Shown here: positions 54,782-64,000 of the stretch, piece after piece | Position numbering within the stretch: the stretch's first letter is position 1 | Layout of the letters: each line of letters opens with the position of its first letter | Source: Sulfuriflexus mobilis | GTDB taxonomy: Bacteria > Pseudomonadota > Gammaproteobacteria > AKS1 | Direction: 5' to 3' | Assembly (NCBI RefSeq): GCF_003967195.1 | Contig: NZ_AP018725.1 | Location: 2,972,001 to 3,036,000, forward strand | Length of the DNA stretch: 64,000 nucleotides | Program-made: the position numbers and the translations under genes | The notes under the pieces: generated by a model | Database searches by the model: none | Told to the model about the DNA's origin: nothing | The model's input: the letters and a program-made list of their open reading frames with translations, nothing else

Positions 54782-55837
54782 ATGTTAGCCAGAAAATTTT
54801 TCGCATTCGTCTTCGTCTGCCTGGTGAGTGCCACGCTGCTTGCCGCGCCGCCGGTACTAAACACCTCACACCCGGACAAGTACGTTGTCGTCAAGGGCGA
54901 TACCCTCTGGGACATCTCGGCGCGCTTCCTGCGCGACCCCTGGCGCTGGCCGGATGTCTGGCAGGCCAACCCGCAGGTTAAGAACCCGCACCTGATCTAT
55001 CCTGGTGATGTCATCAGTCTCAGCTACGACGCCAACGGCAAACCGGTGCTGCGTATCCAGCGGGGACGTCAGACCGTAAAACTCTCACCCGGCATACGTG
55101 CCACCAAGCTGGACCGGGCCATCCCAACCATCCCGCTCGATGCGATCCGCCAGTTCCTGTCGCGACCCCTGGTGCTTACACAGAAAGAGATCGATGCAGC
55201 CGCCTACGTAGTGGCAAGTGCCGGTGAACATGTCGTTGCCGGTGCCGGCGACCGCGTTTATGTCCGTGGCATCAAGGGTGATACACAAAGCAAGTTCAGC
55301 CTCTTCCAGCCAGGCAAACCTTACCGCAATCCGGGTGCCGACAAGGATGATATCCTCGGTATCGAGGCGATTTATGTTGGCGAGGGTACCGCGCAGGCCT
55401 TTGGTGACCCGACCACCCTGTTGCTGACCAGCACCGAGCGTGAAGCGCGCAGTGGCGACCGTGTCATGCCCTTCGATGAAAATGAAATTAGTGAACACTT
55501 CATGCCACATGCCCCGCGGACGAAGGTTGAAGGCGGCGCCATTATCGGTGTCGTCGATGGCGTCAGCCAGATCGGCCAGCACCAGATCGTCGTACTGAAC
55601 AAGGGCACACAGGACAAAATGGACATCGGTACGGTACTGGCCGTGTATCGCAGCGGTGAAACCATTCATGACCTGGTTACTACCGAGAATCGTGACGATA
55701 CCGTCACCTTGCCGGACGAAAGGGCCGGTACCCTGATGGTATTCCGCAGCTTTGACCGCGTCAGCTATGCCCTGGTCATGGAGGCGACACGCGCCATGCA
55801 CATTTATGACGCCGTCCGCAATCCGCCTGAATTATAA
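54782..55837 (+). CDS. LysM-domain exported protein
   Basis: The product, about 351 residues, has a signal peptide (FFAFVFVCLVSATLLAA) and one LysM domain (about 34-83; YVVVKGDTLWDISARFLRDP, then WRWPDVWQANPQ). The rest is a beta-rich region of unknown role. LysM binds peptidoglycan, and this gene often precedes dprA in this class. The ATG at 54782 has AAGG seven bases upstream; an ATG at 54776 is too close to it. Confidence 0.92.
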   Translation: MLARKFFAFVFVCLVSATLLAAPPVLNTSHPDKYVVVKGDTLWDISARFLRDPWRWPDVWQANPQVKNPHLIYPGDVISLSYDANGKPVLRIQRGRQTVKLSPGIRATKLDRAIPTIPLDAIRQFLSRPLVLTQKEIDAAAYVVASAGEHVVAGAGDRVYVRGIKGDTQSKFSLFQPGKPYRNPGADKDDILGIEAIYVGEGTAQAFGDPTTLLLTSTEREARSGDRVMPFDENEISEHFMPHAPRTKVEGGAIIGVVDGVSQIGQHQIVVLNKGTQDKMDIGTVLAVYRSGETIHDLVTTENRDDTVTLPDERAGTLMVFRSFDRVSYALVMEATRAMHIYDAVRNPPEL

Positions 55838-55887
55838 CGGTGGCAAAGCGATAATCAAAAACGTCGACAGGGCAGGGAGGCCTTGTC

Positions 55888-57006
55888 ATGGATACAATCA
55901 CCGACAACGCCTACTCGCCCCCCGGCCGGCCCCGCCATGAAGGCCTGCACGACTGGCTGGTCTTGTTGCATGCCCCCCGCCTGGGTCCACGTGGCCTGTT
56001 AAAACTGCTCGAACACTACGGCAGCCCGCAGGCCATCTGCGAGGCTCACCTTGAACTCGCCCCCTCTCTACGTGATTACCTGCAGGCCCCCGACATGGCC
56101 GCCGTGGAGGCCGACCTGGCCTGGCTGGAGGCGCGTGAGGGCAGGCATATCCTTTGTATCGACTCGCCGCTGTACCCGCCACTCTTACGTACCCTCAGCG
56201 ACCCGCCAACCCTGTTATTCGTGGCGGGTGACCCGGCCTGCCTGAGCCAACCACAGCTGGCCATTGTCGGCAGCCGCAACCCGACCGCAGGTGGCACGGA
56301 TCACGCCCGGGCCTTTGCCGCAGACCTGGCCCAGGCCGGGCTGGTGATCACCAGCGGTCTGGCACTCGGTATTGATGCCGCCGCCCACCAGGGGGCACTG
56401 GCCGCAGGCGGGCAGACCGTGGCCGTCACCGGCAACGGCCTGGATAGCATTTACCCGGCTCGCAACAAGGCTTTGGCCGGTGAGATCGCCCAACATGGCG
56501 CCATTGTCTCCGAGTTCCCGCCCGGCACCCCGCCACTGGCCGCCAACTTCCCGCGCCGTAACCGTATTATTAGTGGCCTGAGTGTCGGCACACTGGTCAT
56601 CGAGGCCGCCCTGCGCAGTGGCTCACTGATCACCGCGCGTCTGGCTACCGAGCAGGGGCGAGAGGTCTTTGCCCTGCCTGGTTCCGTGCATAACCCAATG
56701 GCCAAGGGCTGTCACCGCCTGATCCGCGATGGCGCGACCCTGGTCGAGACCTCGGCCGATATCATGGCTGAGCTCGGCAGCCTGCTCGGCGCCCTTGGCG
56801 AGGGTGGCAATGAGCAGGGCACCGAGGACGCCGGGGGGGCACAAAACCACCCCTTATTCCCGCATTTGGGTCACGATCCGGTCGATATTGACACCCTGGT
56901 TGAGCGGAGTGGATTGACGGCGGAGCAAGTTTCAGCGATGCTGTTGGCACTGGAATTACATGGCAGTATAGAGGCGCTACCGGGAGGCCGGTATTGCCGC
57001 AGCTGA
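55888..57006 (+). CDS. dprA: DNA-processing protein DprA
   Basis: DprA protects incoming single-stranded DNA and loads RecA during natural transformation. The 372-residue protein has an N-terminal SAM-like part, a Rossmann core (AIVGSRNPTAGGTDHARAF, then ITSGLALGIDAAAHQGAL and PRRNRIISGLS) and a C-terminal winged helix (DIDTLVERSGLTAEQVSAM). Good ribosome binding site GGGAGG. Followed by smg. Confidence 0.95.
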   Translation: MDTITDNAYSPPGRPRHEGLHDWLVLLHAPRLGPRGLLKLLEHYGSPQAICEAHLELAPSLRDYLQAPDMAAVEADLAWLEAREGRHILCIDSPLYPPLLRTLSDPPTLLFVAGDPACLSQPQLAIVGSRNPTAGGTDHARAFAADLAQAGLVITSGLALGIDAAAHQGALAAGGQTVAVTGNGLDSIYPARNKALAGEIAQHGAIVSEFPPGTPPLAANFPRRNRIISGLSVGTLVIEAALRSGSLITARLATEQGREVFALPGSVHNPMAKGCHRLIRDGATLVETSADIMAELGSLLGALGEGGNEQGTEDAGGAQNHPLFPHLGHDPVDIDTLVERSGLTAEQVSAMLLALELHGSIEALPGGRYCRS

Positions 57007-57015
57007 AAAGGCTCA

Positions 57016-57495
57016 ATGAAAGAAAACGTACTCGACGTCCTCGTCTACCTGTTTGAGAACTACATGGCAGACGATATCGACCCTCCTGAGGATCATGAAT
57101 CCCTGCAGACTGAATTACGCCAGGCCGGTTTTGGCCAGGGCGAGATCAGTAAGGCCTTCGACTGGCTGGAGGGTCTGACCGCCCTGCAGGGCAGTGACAA
57201 GCTGCAGAAACTGAAACACCCGACAGCCCTGCGCATCTACACCGATGAGGAGATGGATCGCATCGATGTCGAGTGCCGCGGCCTGCTCATGTATCTGGAA
57301 GAGGCCGGCGTACTCGATCAACACAGTCGTGAACTGGTCATTGACCGCATCATGGCGCTCGACGCCGAGGAGGTCGACAGCGACGTCGTCAAGTGGGTGG
57401 TGCTCATGGTGCTATTCAACCAGCCCGGACAAGAGGCCGCCTACGCCTGGATGGAAGACTTCGTTTTTGAGGAAAACTTCGGCCAACTGCACTAA
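57016..57495 (+). CDS. smg: Smg (DUF494) protein
   Basis: The 159-residue product matches Smg/DUF494: MKENVLDVLVYLFENYM at the N terminus and LRIYTDEEMDRIDVECRGLL in the middle. The function is unknown; it is conserved between dprA and topA in gammaproteobacteria, as here. It starts 9 bases after dprA. Confidence 0.93.
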   Translation: MKENVLDVLVYLFENYMADDIDPPEDHESLQTELRQAGFGQGEISKAFDWLEGLTALQGSDKLQKLKHPTALRIYTDEEMDRIDVECRGLLMYLEEAGVLDQHSRELVIDRIMALDAEEVDSDVVKWVVLMVLFNQPGQEAAYAWMEDFVFEENFGQLH

Positions 57496-57615
57496 GCCTG
57501 ATAGATCATCCTGACCTGCCGGCAGACAAGGTTTGTGTCAAAAATACTTCGCGGGCTTCTCTTTTGCAAAAAATTGGCTTACCGTGAATAAGCAAGTAAC
57601 CAACGAAAGGAATAA

Positions 57616-57633
57616 CGGGCTAAGTAAAGCCCG
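57616..57633 (+). promoter_or_regulatory. Hairpin between ribosome binding site and start of topA
   Basis: CGGGCT/AGCCCG with loop AAGTAA stands between AAAGGA (57606-57611) and the topA ATG at 57643. The bases next to the ATG have no ribosome binding site; folding of the hairpin would bring AAAGGA to about 13 bases from it. Confidence 0.5.
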
Positions 57634-57642
57634 GCCGTAACA

Positions 57643-59955
57643 ATGGGCAAAAATCTCGTTATCGTCGAATCACCGGCGAAGGCAAAGACCATCAAGAAGT
57701 ACCTCGGCAAGGACTACGAAGTCCTCGCCTCCTATGGCCATGTCCGCGACCTGCTGCCAAAAGAAGGCGCCGTCGATACCGAGCACAATTTCGAGATGAA
57801 GTACCAGTCCATTGAGAAAAATCAGAAGCACATCGATGCCATCTCCAAGGCGCTGAAGAAATGCGACGCCCTGTACCTCGCGACGGACCCGGATCGCGAA
57901 GGTGAAGCCATCTCCTGGCACCTGCTTGAATTACTCAAGCAAAAGAAATTAATCAAAGATAAGCCTGTCGGCCGCGTCGTCTTCCACGAAATTACCAAAC
58001 GCGCGGTTCAGGAGGCCATAGAGAACTCACGCGATCTCTCGTATGACCTGATCAATGCCCAGCAGGCGCGCCGTGCACTCGACTACCTTGTCGGCTTTAA
58101 CCTCTCGCCATTGTTATGGAAGAAAATCCGTCGCGGTCTTTCCGCCGGTCGTGTACAAAGCCCCGCCTTGCGCATGATCGTCGAACGTGAGCTCGAAATC
58201 GAAAAGTTCGTAGCGAAAGAATACTGGACCATCGAGGCCGACCTCTCGGCGGCGAAGAAGTCCTTTGCCGCCAAGCTGCAGCAATACCATGGTGATAAAC
58301 TCAGCCAGTTCACTATCACCAACACTGAGCAGGCACATGGCATTGAGAAAGAACTCAATGATGCCGCGCAGGGTACGTTGATCGTTGCCAAGATCAGCAA
58401 AAAACAGCGCAAACGTAACCCGGCCGCTCCGTTTACCACCTCGACCCTGCAACAGGAGGCCTCGCGCAAGCTGGGCTTCACCGCGCAACGCACCATGCGT
58501 ACCGCACAGCAGTTATATGAAGGTATTGATACCGGCGAAGGCGCCGTCGGCCTTATCACCTACATGCGTACCGACTCGGTGACACTGGCCAACGAGGCGC
58601 TTGATGAGATTCGCGAGGTGATCGGCGAGCGTTATGGCAAGGACAAGCTCCCCGCCGAGCCGCGTACCTTCAAGACCAAGGCCAAGAATGCGCAAGAGGC
58701 CCATGAGGCGATCCGCCCTACCTCGGCCGCGCGCGACCCGGATTCGATCAAAAAATCCTTATCAGCAGAACAGTTCAAACTTTACTCGCTGATCTGGAAA
58801 CGTACGATCTCCTGCCAGATGATCAATGCGACCATCGATACCGTCTCTGCCGATCTGCAGGCCGGTGAAGGCAACCTGTTTCGCGCCAACGGCTCGACCA
58901 TTGTTGACCCTGGTTTCATGGCCGTGTATATGGAAGGTGTCGATGACCAGGCGGAAGAAGATGACGAAAAAATACTGCCACCCTTAAAAGAAGGTGACAG
59001 CATAAAGCTGAAAAAGATCCGCCCGGAACAGCACTTCACGGAACCACCGCCACGCTTTAATGAAGCAACACTGGTGAAAACATTGGAAGAGCATGGCATT
59101 GGTCGTCCATCGACCTATGCCTCGATCATCTCCACCCTGCAAAACCGTGAATATGTGGAAATGGACAAACGCCGCTTCATCCCTACCGATGTCGGCCGCG
59201 TCGTCAACAACTTCCTCACCAAATACTTTACCCAGTATGTCGATTACGACTTCACCGCCAACCTCGAAGATGAACTCGATGCCGTGGCCCGTGGTGAAAA
59301 AGACTGGGTGCCGCTGATGCGTGACTTCTGGCAACCCTTCAAGGATCGTGTCGACGATACCGAGAAGAATGTTGACCGCCGCGATGTCACACACGAGAAG
59401 ATCGAAGAGAAGTGTCCGAAGTGCGGCGGCGAGTTATCCATTCGCCTCGGTCGTCGTGGCCGCTTCATCGGTTGCATGGGTTACCCGGAATGTGACTATG
59501 CGCGTAACCTGAATGGTGATGATGACAGTAAAGATGCCGAGATGCTGCAAGGTCGCAAGTGCCCCGAATGTGATAGCGACCTCGTCATCAAACATGGTCG
59601 CTATGGCAAGTTTATCGGTTGCAGCGGTTACCCGAACTGCAAACACATCGAGCCGATTGAAAAACCGGCCGATACCGGCGTCGAGTGTCCCGAGTGCCAC
59701 AAGGGCAATATCCTCAAGCGCAAGTCACGTTACGGCAAGATCTTCTATTCCTGCGCACGCTACCCGGACTGCAGCTACGCGATCTGGAACGAGCCACTCG
59801 CCGAGCCGTGTCCGAAGTGTAACTGGCCTATCCTGTCGGTGAAGACCACCAAGAAACGTGGCACCGAAAAGGTCTGCCCGCAAAAGGACTGCCGTTTCTC
59901 TGAACCCTATGACCCACCGGAGAAACCCGCTGACGAGGATGACGAAGCCTCTTAA
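57643..59955 (+). CDS. topA: DNA topoisomerase I TopA
   Basis: TopA relaxes negative supercoils. The 770-residue enzyme has a TOPRIM domain (VIVESPAKAKTIKKYLGKDY, then TDPDREGEAISWH), the active-site Tyr307 in LITYMRTDSVTL, and a C-terminal tail of four zinc-ribbon Cys groups starting near 590, 640, 682 and 723 (for example CPKCGGELSIRLGRRG). An in-frame TAA at 57625 rules out any start further upstream. Confidence 0.97.
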   Translation: MGKNLVIVESPAKAKTIKKYLGKDYEVLASYGHVRDLLPKEGAVDTEHNFEMKYQSIEKNQKHIDAISKALKKCDALYLATDPDREGEAISWHLLELLKQKKLIKDKPVGRVVFHEITKRAVQEAIENSRDLSYDLINAQQARRALDYLVGFNLSPLLWKKIRRGLSAGRVQSPALRMIVERELEIEKFVAKEYWTIEADLSAAKKSFAAKLQQYHGDKLSQFTITNTEQAHGIEKELNDAAQGTLIVAKISKKQRKRNPAAPFTTSTLQQEASRKLGFTAQRTMRTAQQLYEGIDTGEGAVGLITYMRTDSVTLANEALDEIREVIGERYGKDKLPAEPRTFKTKAKNAQEAHEAIRPTSAARDPDSIKKSLSAEQFKLYSLIWKRTISCQMINATIDTVSADLQAGEGNLFRANGSTIVDPGFMAVYMEGVDDQAEEDDEKILPPLKEGDSIKLKKIRPEQHFTEPPPRFNEATLVKTLEEHGIGRPSTYASIISTLQNREYVEMDKRRFIPTDVGRVVNNFLTKYFTQYVDYDFTANLEDELDAVARGEKDWVPLMRDFWQPFKDRVDDTEKNVDRRDVTHEKIEEKCPKCGGELSIRLGRRGRFIGCMGYPECDYARNLNGDDDSKDAEMLQGRKCPECDSDLVIKHGRYGKFIGCSGYPNCKHIEPIEKPADTGVECPECHKGNILKRKSRYGKIFYSCARYPDCSYAIWNEPLAEPCPKCNWPILSVKTTKKRGTEKVCPQKDCRFSEPYDPPEKPADEDDEAS

Positions 59956-60517
59956 GACCCGTTCCGGCCGTTGGCCGCTACGCCAGGCCGCCGCCACACT
60001 GCATGCCGGGGGGGTGATCGCCTATCCGACCGAGGCCGTCTATGGGCTTGGCTGTGACCCGCTCAATCTCGACGCCGTGCTGCGCCTGCTCAGCATCAAA
60101 CGCCGCGACCCAGCCAAGGGCCTGATCCTGGTCGCCGATAACATCCAGCGCCTGCTACCCTTTATCTCGATCAGCGCCGCACAGCGCAAGACCCTCATGC
60201 AAGGCTGGCCGGGCCCGAACACCTGGCTGGTACCGGTGCAGGACTGGGTGCCGAAATGGCTGACCGGCCAGCACGACACACTGGCCGTGCGTGTCAGCGC
60301 CCACCCGCTGGTCGCCGCCCTCTGCTGCGAGGCGGGCATGCCGATCGTCTCCACCAGCGCCAACCTCACCGGGCATCCGCCGGCACGCAATGCGCTGCAG
60401 GTACGCAAGGGACTGGGTGAACAGATCGACTACCTCCTCAGCGGTCCGACCGGCGGCCAACGCCGGCCCACCCCGATCCGCGACCTGAAGAGCGGCCGCC
60501 TGATCCGTGCCGACTAG
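59939..60517 (+). CDS. tsaC: Threonylcarbamoyl-AMP synthase TsaC
   Basis: TsaC makes threonylcarbamoyl-AMP from threonine, bicarbonate and ATP, the substrate of TsaD. The 192-residue YrdC-domain protein has AATLHAGGVIAYPTEAVYGL and RDPAKGLILVADN, then VSTSANLTGHPPA. The ATG at 59939 lies inside topA, overlapping its last 17 bases; a longer frame to 59858 has no family similarity. Confidence 0.95.
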   Translation: MTKPLKTRSGRWPLRQAAATLHAGGVIAYPTEAVYGLGCDPLNLDAVLRLLSIKRRDPAKGLILVADNIQRLLPFISISAAQRKTLMQGWPGPNTWLVPVQDWVPKWLTGQHDTLAVRVSAHPLVAALCCEAGMPIVSTSANLTGHPPARNALQVRKGLGEQIDYLLSGPTGGQRRPTPIRDLKSGRLIRAD

Positions 60518-60566
60518 GCAGCCCATCCACCACCCATTCGTCATGGACCCGCTCATTGTGGTTTAA

Positions 60567-61490
<924 letters not shown>

Positions 61491-61623
61491 ATCAGCGCCA
61501 AAGATCATTACTGGTTCATCAATTTCATCGTTGCTAGCCCAGAGACGCAAGTTCGATCGCAAAACAATAATAATTTAAATGGTTTCGGCATATCACTTGT
61601 CTGGCAGCTAATCGTCGACAAAT

Positions 61624-62613
61624 TTATATCGTTATAACAATCTTGCCTCGTTGTATTCCTGACTCCATGTATTTATGCGCTTCAACAATATTATCCAGCG
61701 AAAAACTGCGGTCGATCACCGGTTTTAGTACGCCGGACTTAAGCCTCTCATAAATATACTCCTTGGCACGCGCCAGTCTGTCGGGGTTTTTAGTAATTTC
61801 AAATACTGTATATCCACGTAGTGTTAAGCCCTTACCCAATGCCGTAAACAGCGGGAAGGGTGTGGCTTCTGGAGACAACGCCCCGTATTCGAAAATAAGT
61901 CCACCTTGCGCGGCTGCATCTGCAAGTGTTTGTAATATAGGACCACCGATCGGGTCGAAAATGATATTAGCACCCTCTTTGGCAGTGATGGCCATGACCC
62001 GATCCACTAAATTTTCTTCATCGGTAATAATGACATGGTCTGCCCCGGCATCAATCAAAAAAGCCTTTTTATCGGCTCCGCGTGTAGCCGCAATCACTGT
62101 CGCCGATGAGGCTTTAGCAATCTGAATCGCAGCAAGGCCGACACTGCTACTAGCTGCTGTAATGAGTAAGGTGTCGCCTTGCTTTAGTTTTCCAAATTCA
62201 ATCAACGCGCCAAAAACGGTTATATACTGCATCCAAATCGCCGTTCCTTCTGCAGCAGTTAAATTATCAGGATAGGGTGCAACCGCATACCCGGGTACAA
62301 CGGGATTTTCACCGTAAACGCCATATTGTCCCATTGAAAATGCCGGCACAGTGCTAACCCTGTCGCCGACCTGAAGACCATTATTATCAGGGCCGACTTC
62401 TTCGATAATTCCGCTCGCCTCATAACCAAGTCGACAGGGTGGTTCGGGGACCTCAAGATACTGTCCCTCGCGGAACATTACCTCCGCCCGGTTGAGGCCA
62501 ATTGCCTCCACTTTAAGTCGCACTTCACCTTTGCCAGGCTTGGCCTTTGCTACCTCTTCCACCTTAAGCACATCAGCATTTCCTGTTTCATAAAAACGAA
62601 TAATTTTTGGCAT
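61624..62613 (-). CDS. Zinc-independent alcohol dehydrogenase / quinone oxidoreductase
   Basis: The 329-residue MDR-family enzyme has a GroES-like half (EVMFREGQYLEVPEPPCRLG) and a Rossmann half (LLITAASSSVGLAAIQIAKA). The catalytic zinc Cys-His-Cys set is missing, so it probably reduces quinones or enones with NADPH. The start is the ATG at 62613 with GAGG upstream. It is divergent from a LysR gene that probably controls it. Confidence 0.88.
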   Translation of the reverse strand: MPKIIRFYETGNADVLKVEEVAKAKPGKGEVRLKVEAIGLNRAEVMFREGQYLEVPEPPCRLGYEASGIIEEVGPDNNGLQVGDRVSTVPAFSMGQYGVYGENPVVPGYAVAPYPDNLTAAEGTAIWMQYITVFGALIEFGKLKQGDTLLITAASSSVGLAAIQIAKASSATVIAATRGADKKAFLIDAGADHVIITDEENLVDRVMAITAKEGANIIFDPIGGPILQTLADAAAQGGLIFEYGALSPEATPFPLFTALGKGLTLRGYTVFEITKNPDRLARAKEYIYERLKSGVLKPVIDRSFSLDNIVEAHKYMESGIQRGKIVITI

Positions 62614-62685
62614 TATGGACCTCACTTTTTTCATGGTCTGCGGCAAAAACTGGCGAATTTGTAGTAACTGTCTCCGGTTACGCTG

Positions 62686-62702
62686 TTATAAACTGTATAT
62701 AA
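62686..62702. promoter_or_regulatory. Inverted repeat between the oxidoreductase and LysR genes
   Basis: TTATA and TATAA separated by seven bases fit the T-N11-A type of LysR binding site, inside the divergent gap of 118-133 bases. A TATAAT (62706-62711) just beyond it can serve as -10 for the regulator gene. Confidence 0.5.
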
Positions 62703-62731
62703 GTCTATAATACTTAACAATTCATATATTA

Positions 62732-63649
62732 TTGACTTACTGTTTAGTGAAAATTAACAAACTTCGACAACTTCCCAGGCTTTTGGCTTTCGCGGCTGTA
62801 GCGGAAAAGGGCTCCTTTACACGGGCTGCCGAGGTACTCGGCGTCACCAAATCGGCTGTCAGTCAGCAAATTAGCTTGCTTGAGGAGGAGTTAGGTATAC
62901 GAGTGTTAAATAGGACCACTCGAGGTGTATCTTTGACCGCCCTCGGTGAAAGCCTGCTGTCACAGTGCCAATTGCTTCAGGATCAGACTAACCGAATATT
63001 CACGGATGTTGTGAATGCAGGAGCCAATCCCCAGGGGCGTTTTGCAGTAACTTTCCCTCATGCATTTGAATCAAATATTGTAATTCCGGCTATAGAACAA
63101 CTATGCCTCGAGTTTCCAGGACTTGAGCCTGAGCTCATTGTTAGTGATAAGGCTCTGGATATTGTTTCAAACAACCTCGACGTTGCCATCTATTCAGGTG
63201 AGCTTCCTGATAGCAGCTACCGTGCATTACCCATTGGCGCCATGACAGAAATATTCTGCGCAACACCGCTCTATTTACATCGCGCTGCCAGCCCGGTAAC
63301 ACCAGAAAGCCTTGGTGAGCATCGATGGCTGGCAACAAGCTGGCAACAGCAAAAAATGCCTATATGGCATGTAGACTGTAACAAAAGCGATGTTATCCAA
63401 CTAAACCCGTTCGCCCGTGCTAATACCTTGGCCTGCGCATTAAAGATGGCCCTACGACACATGGGAGTAGTATTGTTAGCAGATGTGGTCGCCAAACCTT
63501 ATTTAAAGACGGGAGAACTGGTACATATCGCCCATCGTATTAGCGGGCCTCACTGGCCCGTTTATACCCTGCACGCCTATCATGGAGAAAAACCTGTCCA
63601 TCTGACGCGCTTTCACCAGTTAGTGAGCCGGTTCTTTATGGCATTATAG
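62732..63649 (+). CDS. LysR-family transcriptional regulator
   Basis: The protein, about 305 residues, has an N-terminal winged helix (LLAFAAVAEKGSFTRAAEVL, then GVTKSAVSQQISLLEEELG) and a C-terminal effector-binding domain (FAVTFPHAFESNIVIPAIEQL). The TTG at 62732 and a GTG at 62747 are both possible starts; neither has a clear ribosome binding site. It probably controls the divergent oxidoreductase and itself. Confidence 0.9.
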   Translation: MTYCLVKINKLRQLPRLLAFAAVAEKGSFTRAAEVLGVTKSAVSQQISLLEEELGIRVLNRTTRGVSLTALGESLLSQCQLLQDQTNRIFTDVVNAGANPQGRFAVTFPHAFESNIVIPAIEQLCLEFPGLEPELIVSDKALDIVSNNLDVAIYSGELPDSSYRALPIGAMTEIFCATPLYLHRAASPVTPESLGEHRWLATSWQQQKMPIWHVDCNKSDVIQLNPFARANTLACALKMALRHMGVVLLADVVAKPYLKTGELVHIAHRISGPHWPVYTLHAYHGEKPVHLTRFHQLVSRFFMAL

Positions 63650-63726
63650 AAATATATATTCTGAATCAAGTGTTCTGCCCCCTTGATGACCTTGATTAAT
63701 GATTAATATAGCCGCATTTTACGACT

Positions 63727-64000
63727 CTAAAGCCGAGCCCGTTTCGATTTTGATGAAAGAATCGAAATGATAATTCCGAGTATCAGCCCAAACAAAGCAT
63801 CACCGATATATACCATTAGGGGAAGCCCACTTGTGAACCCCAGCATCAACGCCAATAGGCCAAACAGTATTAGTCCATACGCGCCCAGATCCAACATGGG
63901 TCCATAACCTAGAGGATTCCGTGCAAGAATAATAAAAAAAATGCCTATCAATCCAAAGACACCACAGACCACTCTAACAAAATAGACTACAACCGGTACA
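63727..64000 (-). CDS. Small membrane protein, 5' end outside the window
   Basis: The frame is open to the right edge, so the start may lie beyond it; a GTG at 63972 is the last in-window candidate. The visible product of about 90 residues has three membrane helices (VFGLIGIFFIILA, LGAYGLILFGLLALMLGF and IGDALFGLILGIIISILSS) and a short basic tail. I do not recognise the family. Confidence 0.6.
   Translation of the reverse strand, partial: VPVVVYFVRVVCGVFGLIGIFFIILARNPLGYGPMLDLGAYGLILFGLLALMLGFTSGLPLMVYIGDALFGLILGIIISILSSKSKRARL

Overview
The window looks like chromosome from a gammaproteobacterium of moderately high GC. Three blocks have gene orders typical of that class: tsaD divergent from rpsU-yqeY-dnaG-rpoD; hisBHAFIE followed by tatABC; and def-fmt-rsmB-DUF4390-ntrY-ntrX-trkA-trkH divergent from a LysM gene, dprA, smg, topA, tsaC and hemF. 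Oxygen-dependent HemF, a globin-coupled diguanylate cyclase and an FNR-like box before ompW suggest an organism that meets changing oxygen levels. The genus cannot be named from the sequence alone.

Layout. 1-3.7 kb: 3' end of plsY, a chemoreceptor with a small thioredoxin-like gene, and tsaD. 3.8-8.7 kb: the macromolecular-synthesis operon and a CAU-anticodon tRNA. 8.9-16.8 kb: an AT-rich DUF748 gene, a PhnD-like binding protein, a two-gene RND efflux system and a pentapeptide-repeat protein. 16.8-24.3 kb: a DUF255 thioredoxin-like protein, tatCBA and the histidine genes, all on the minus strand. 24.4-36.5 kb: accessory genes (ompW, dtd, an aminopeptidase, an HDOD regulator, a cardiolipin synthase homologue, PilZ and Hpt signalling proteins, an ArsJ-type transporter, redox proteins). 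36.7-43.1 kb: metH, a globin-GGDEF cyclase and an NfeD/SPFH pair. 43.4-61.5 kb: small genes, potassium uptake, NtrYX, and the translation and topology genes. 61.6-64 kb: an oxidoreductase with a divergent LysR regulator, then a partial membrane protein.

The most unusual signal is a family of small intergenic elements, each made of two adjacent bulged hairpins. They occur at about 4.6, 21.3-21.4, 25.2-25.6 and 36.5-36.6 kb, in both orientations. The first hairpin carries a one-base bulge and a GGA/GAA-type loop; the second carries a two-base AT bulge, and its inner arms begin GA and end TC. Stem sequences differ between copies but the pairing is kept by compensatory changes. One copy appears to be interrupted, at the bulge of its second hairpin, by a complete second copy, and another copy supplies the last codons of dtd. 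This looks like a mobile or structurally selected repeat family similar in concept to REP/BIME elements. I saw no recognisable transposase in the window.

Other points: an NtrX homologue without the GAFTGA loop, an Hpt protein fused to a receiver-like domain lacking its phospho-acceptor Asp, a protein with five 25-residue tandem repeats, a TatB tail built from a 15-bp repeat, and an arsJ gene without its usual GAPDH partner. Functions are assigned by recognition of motifs and families; no database search was run.
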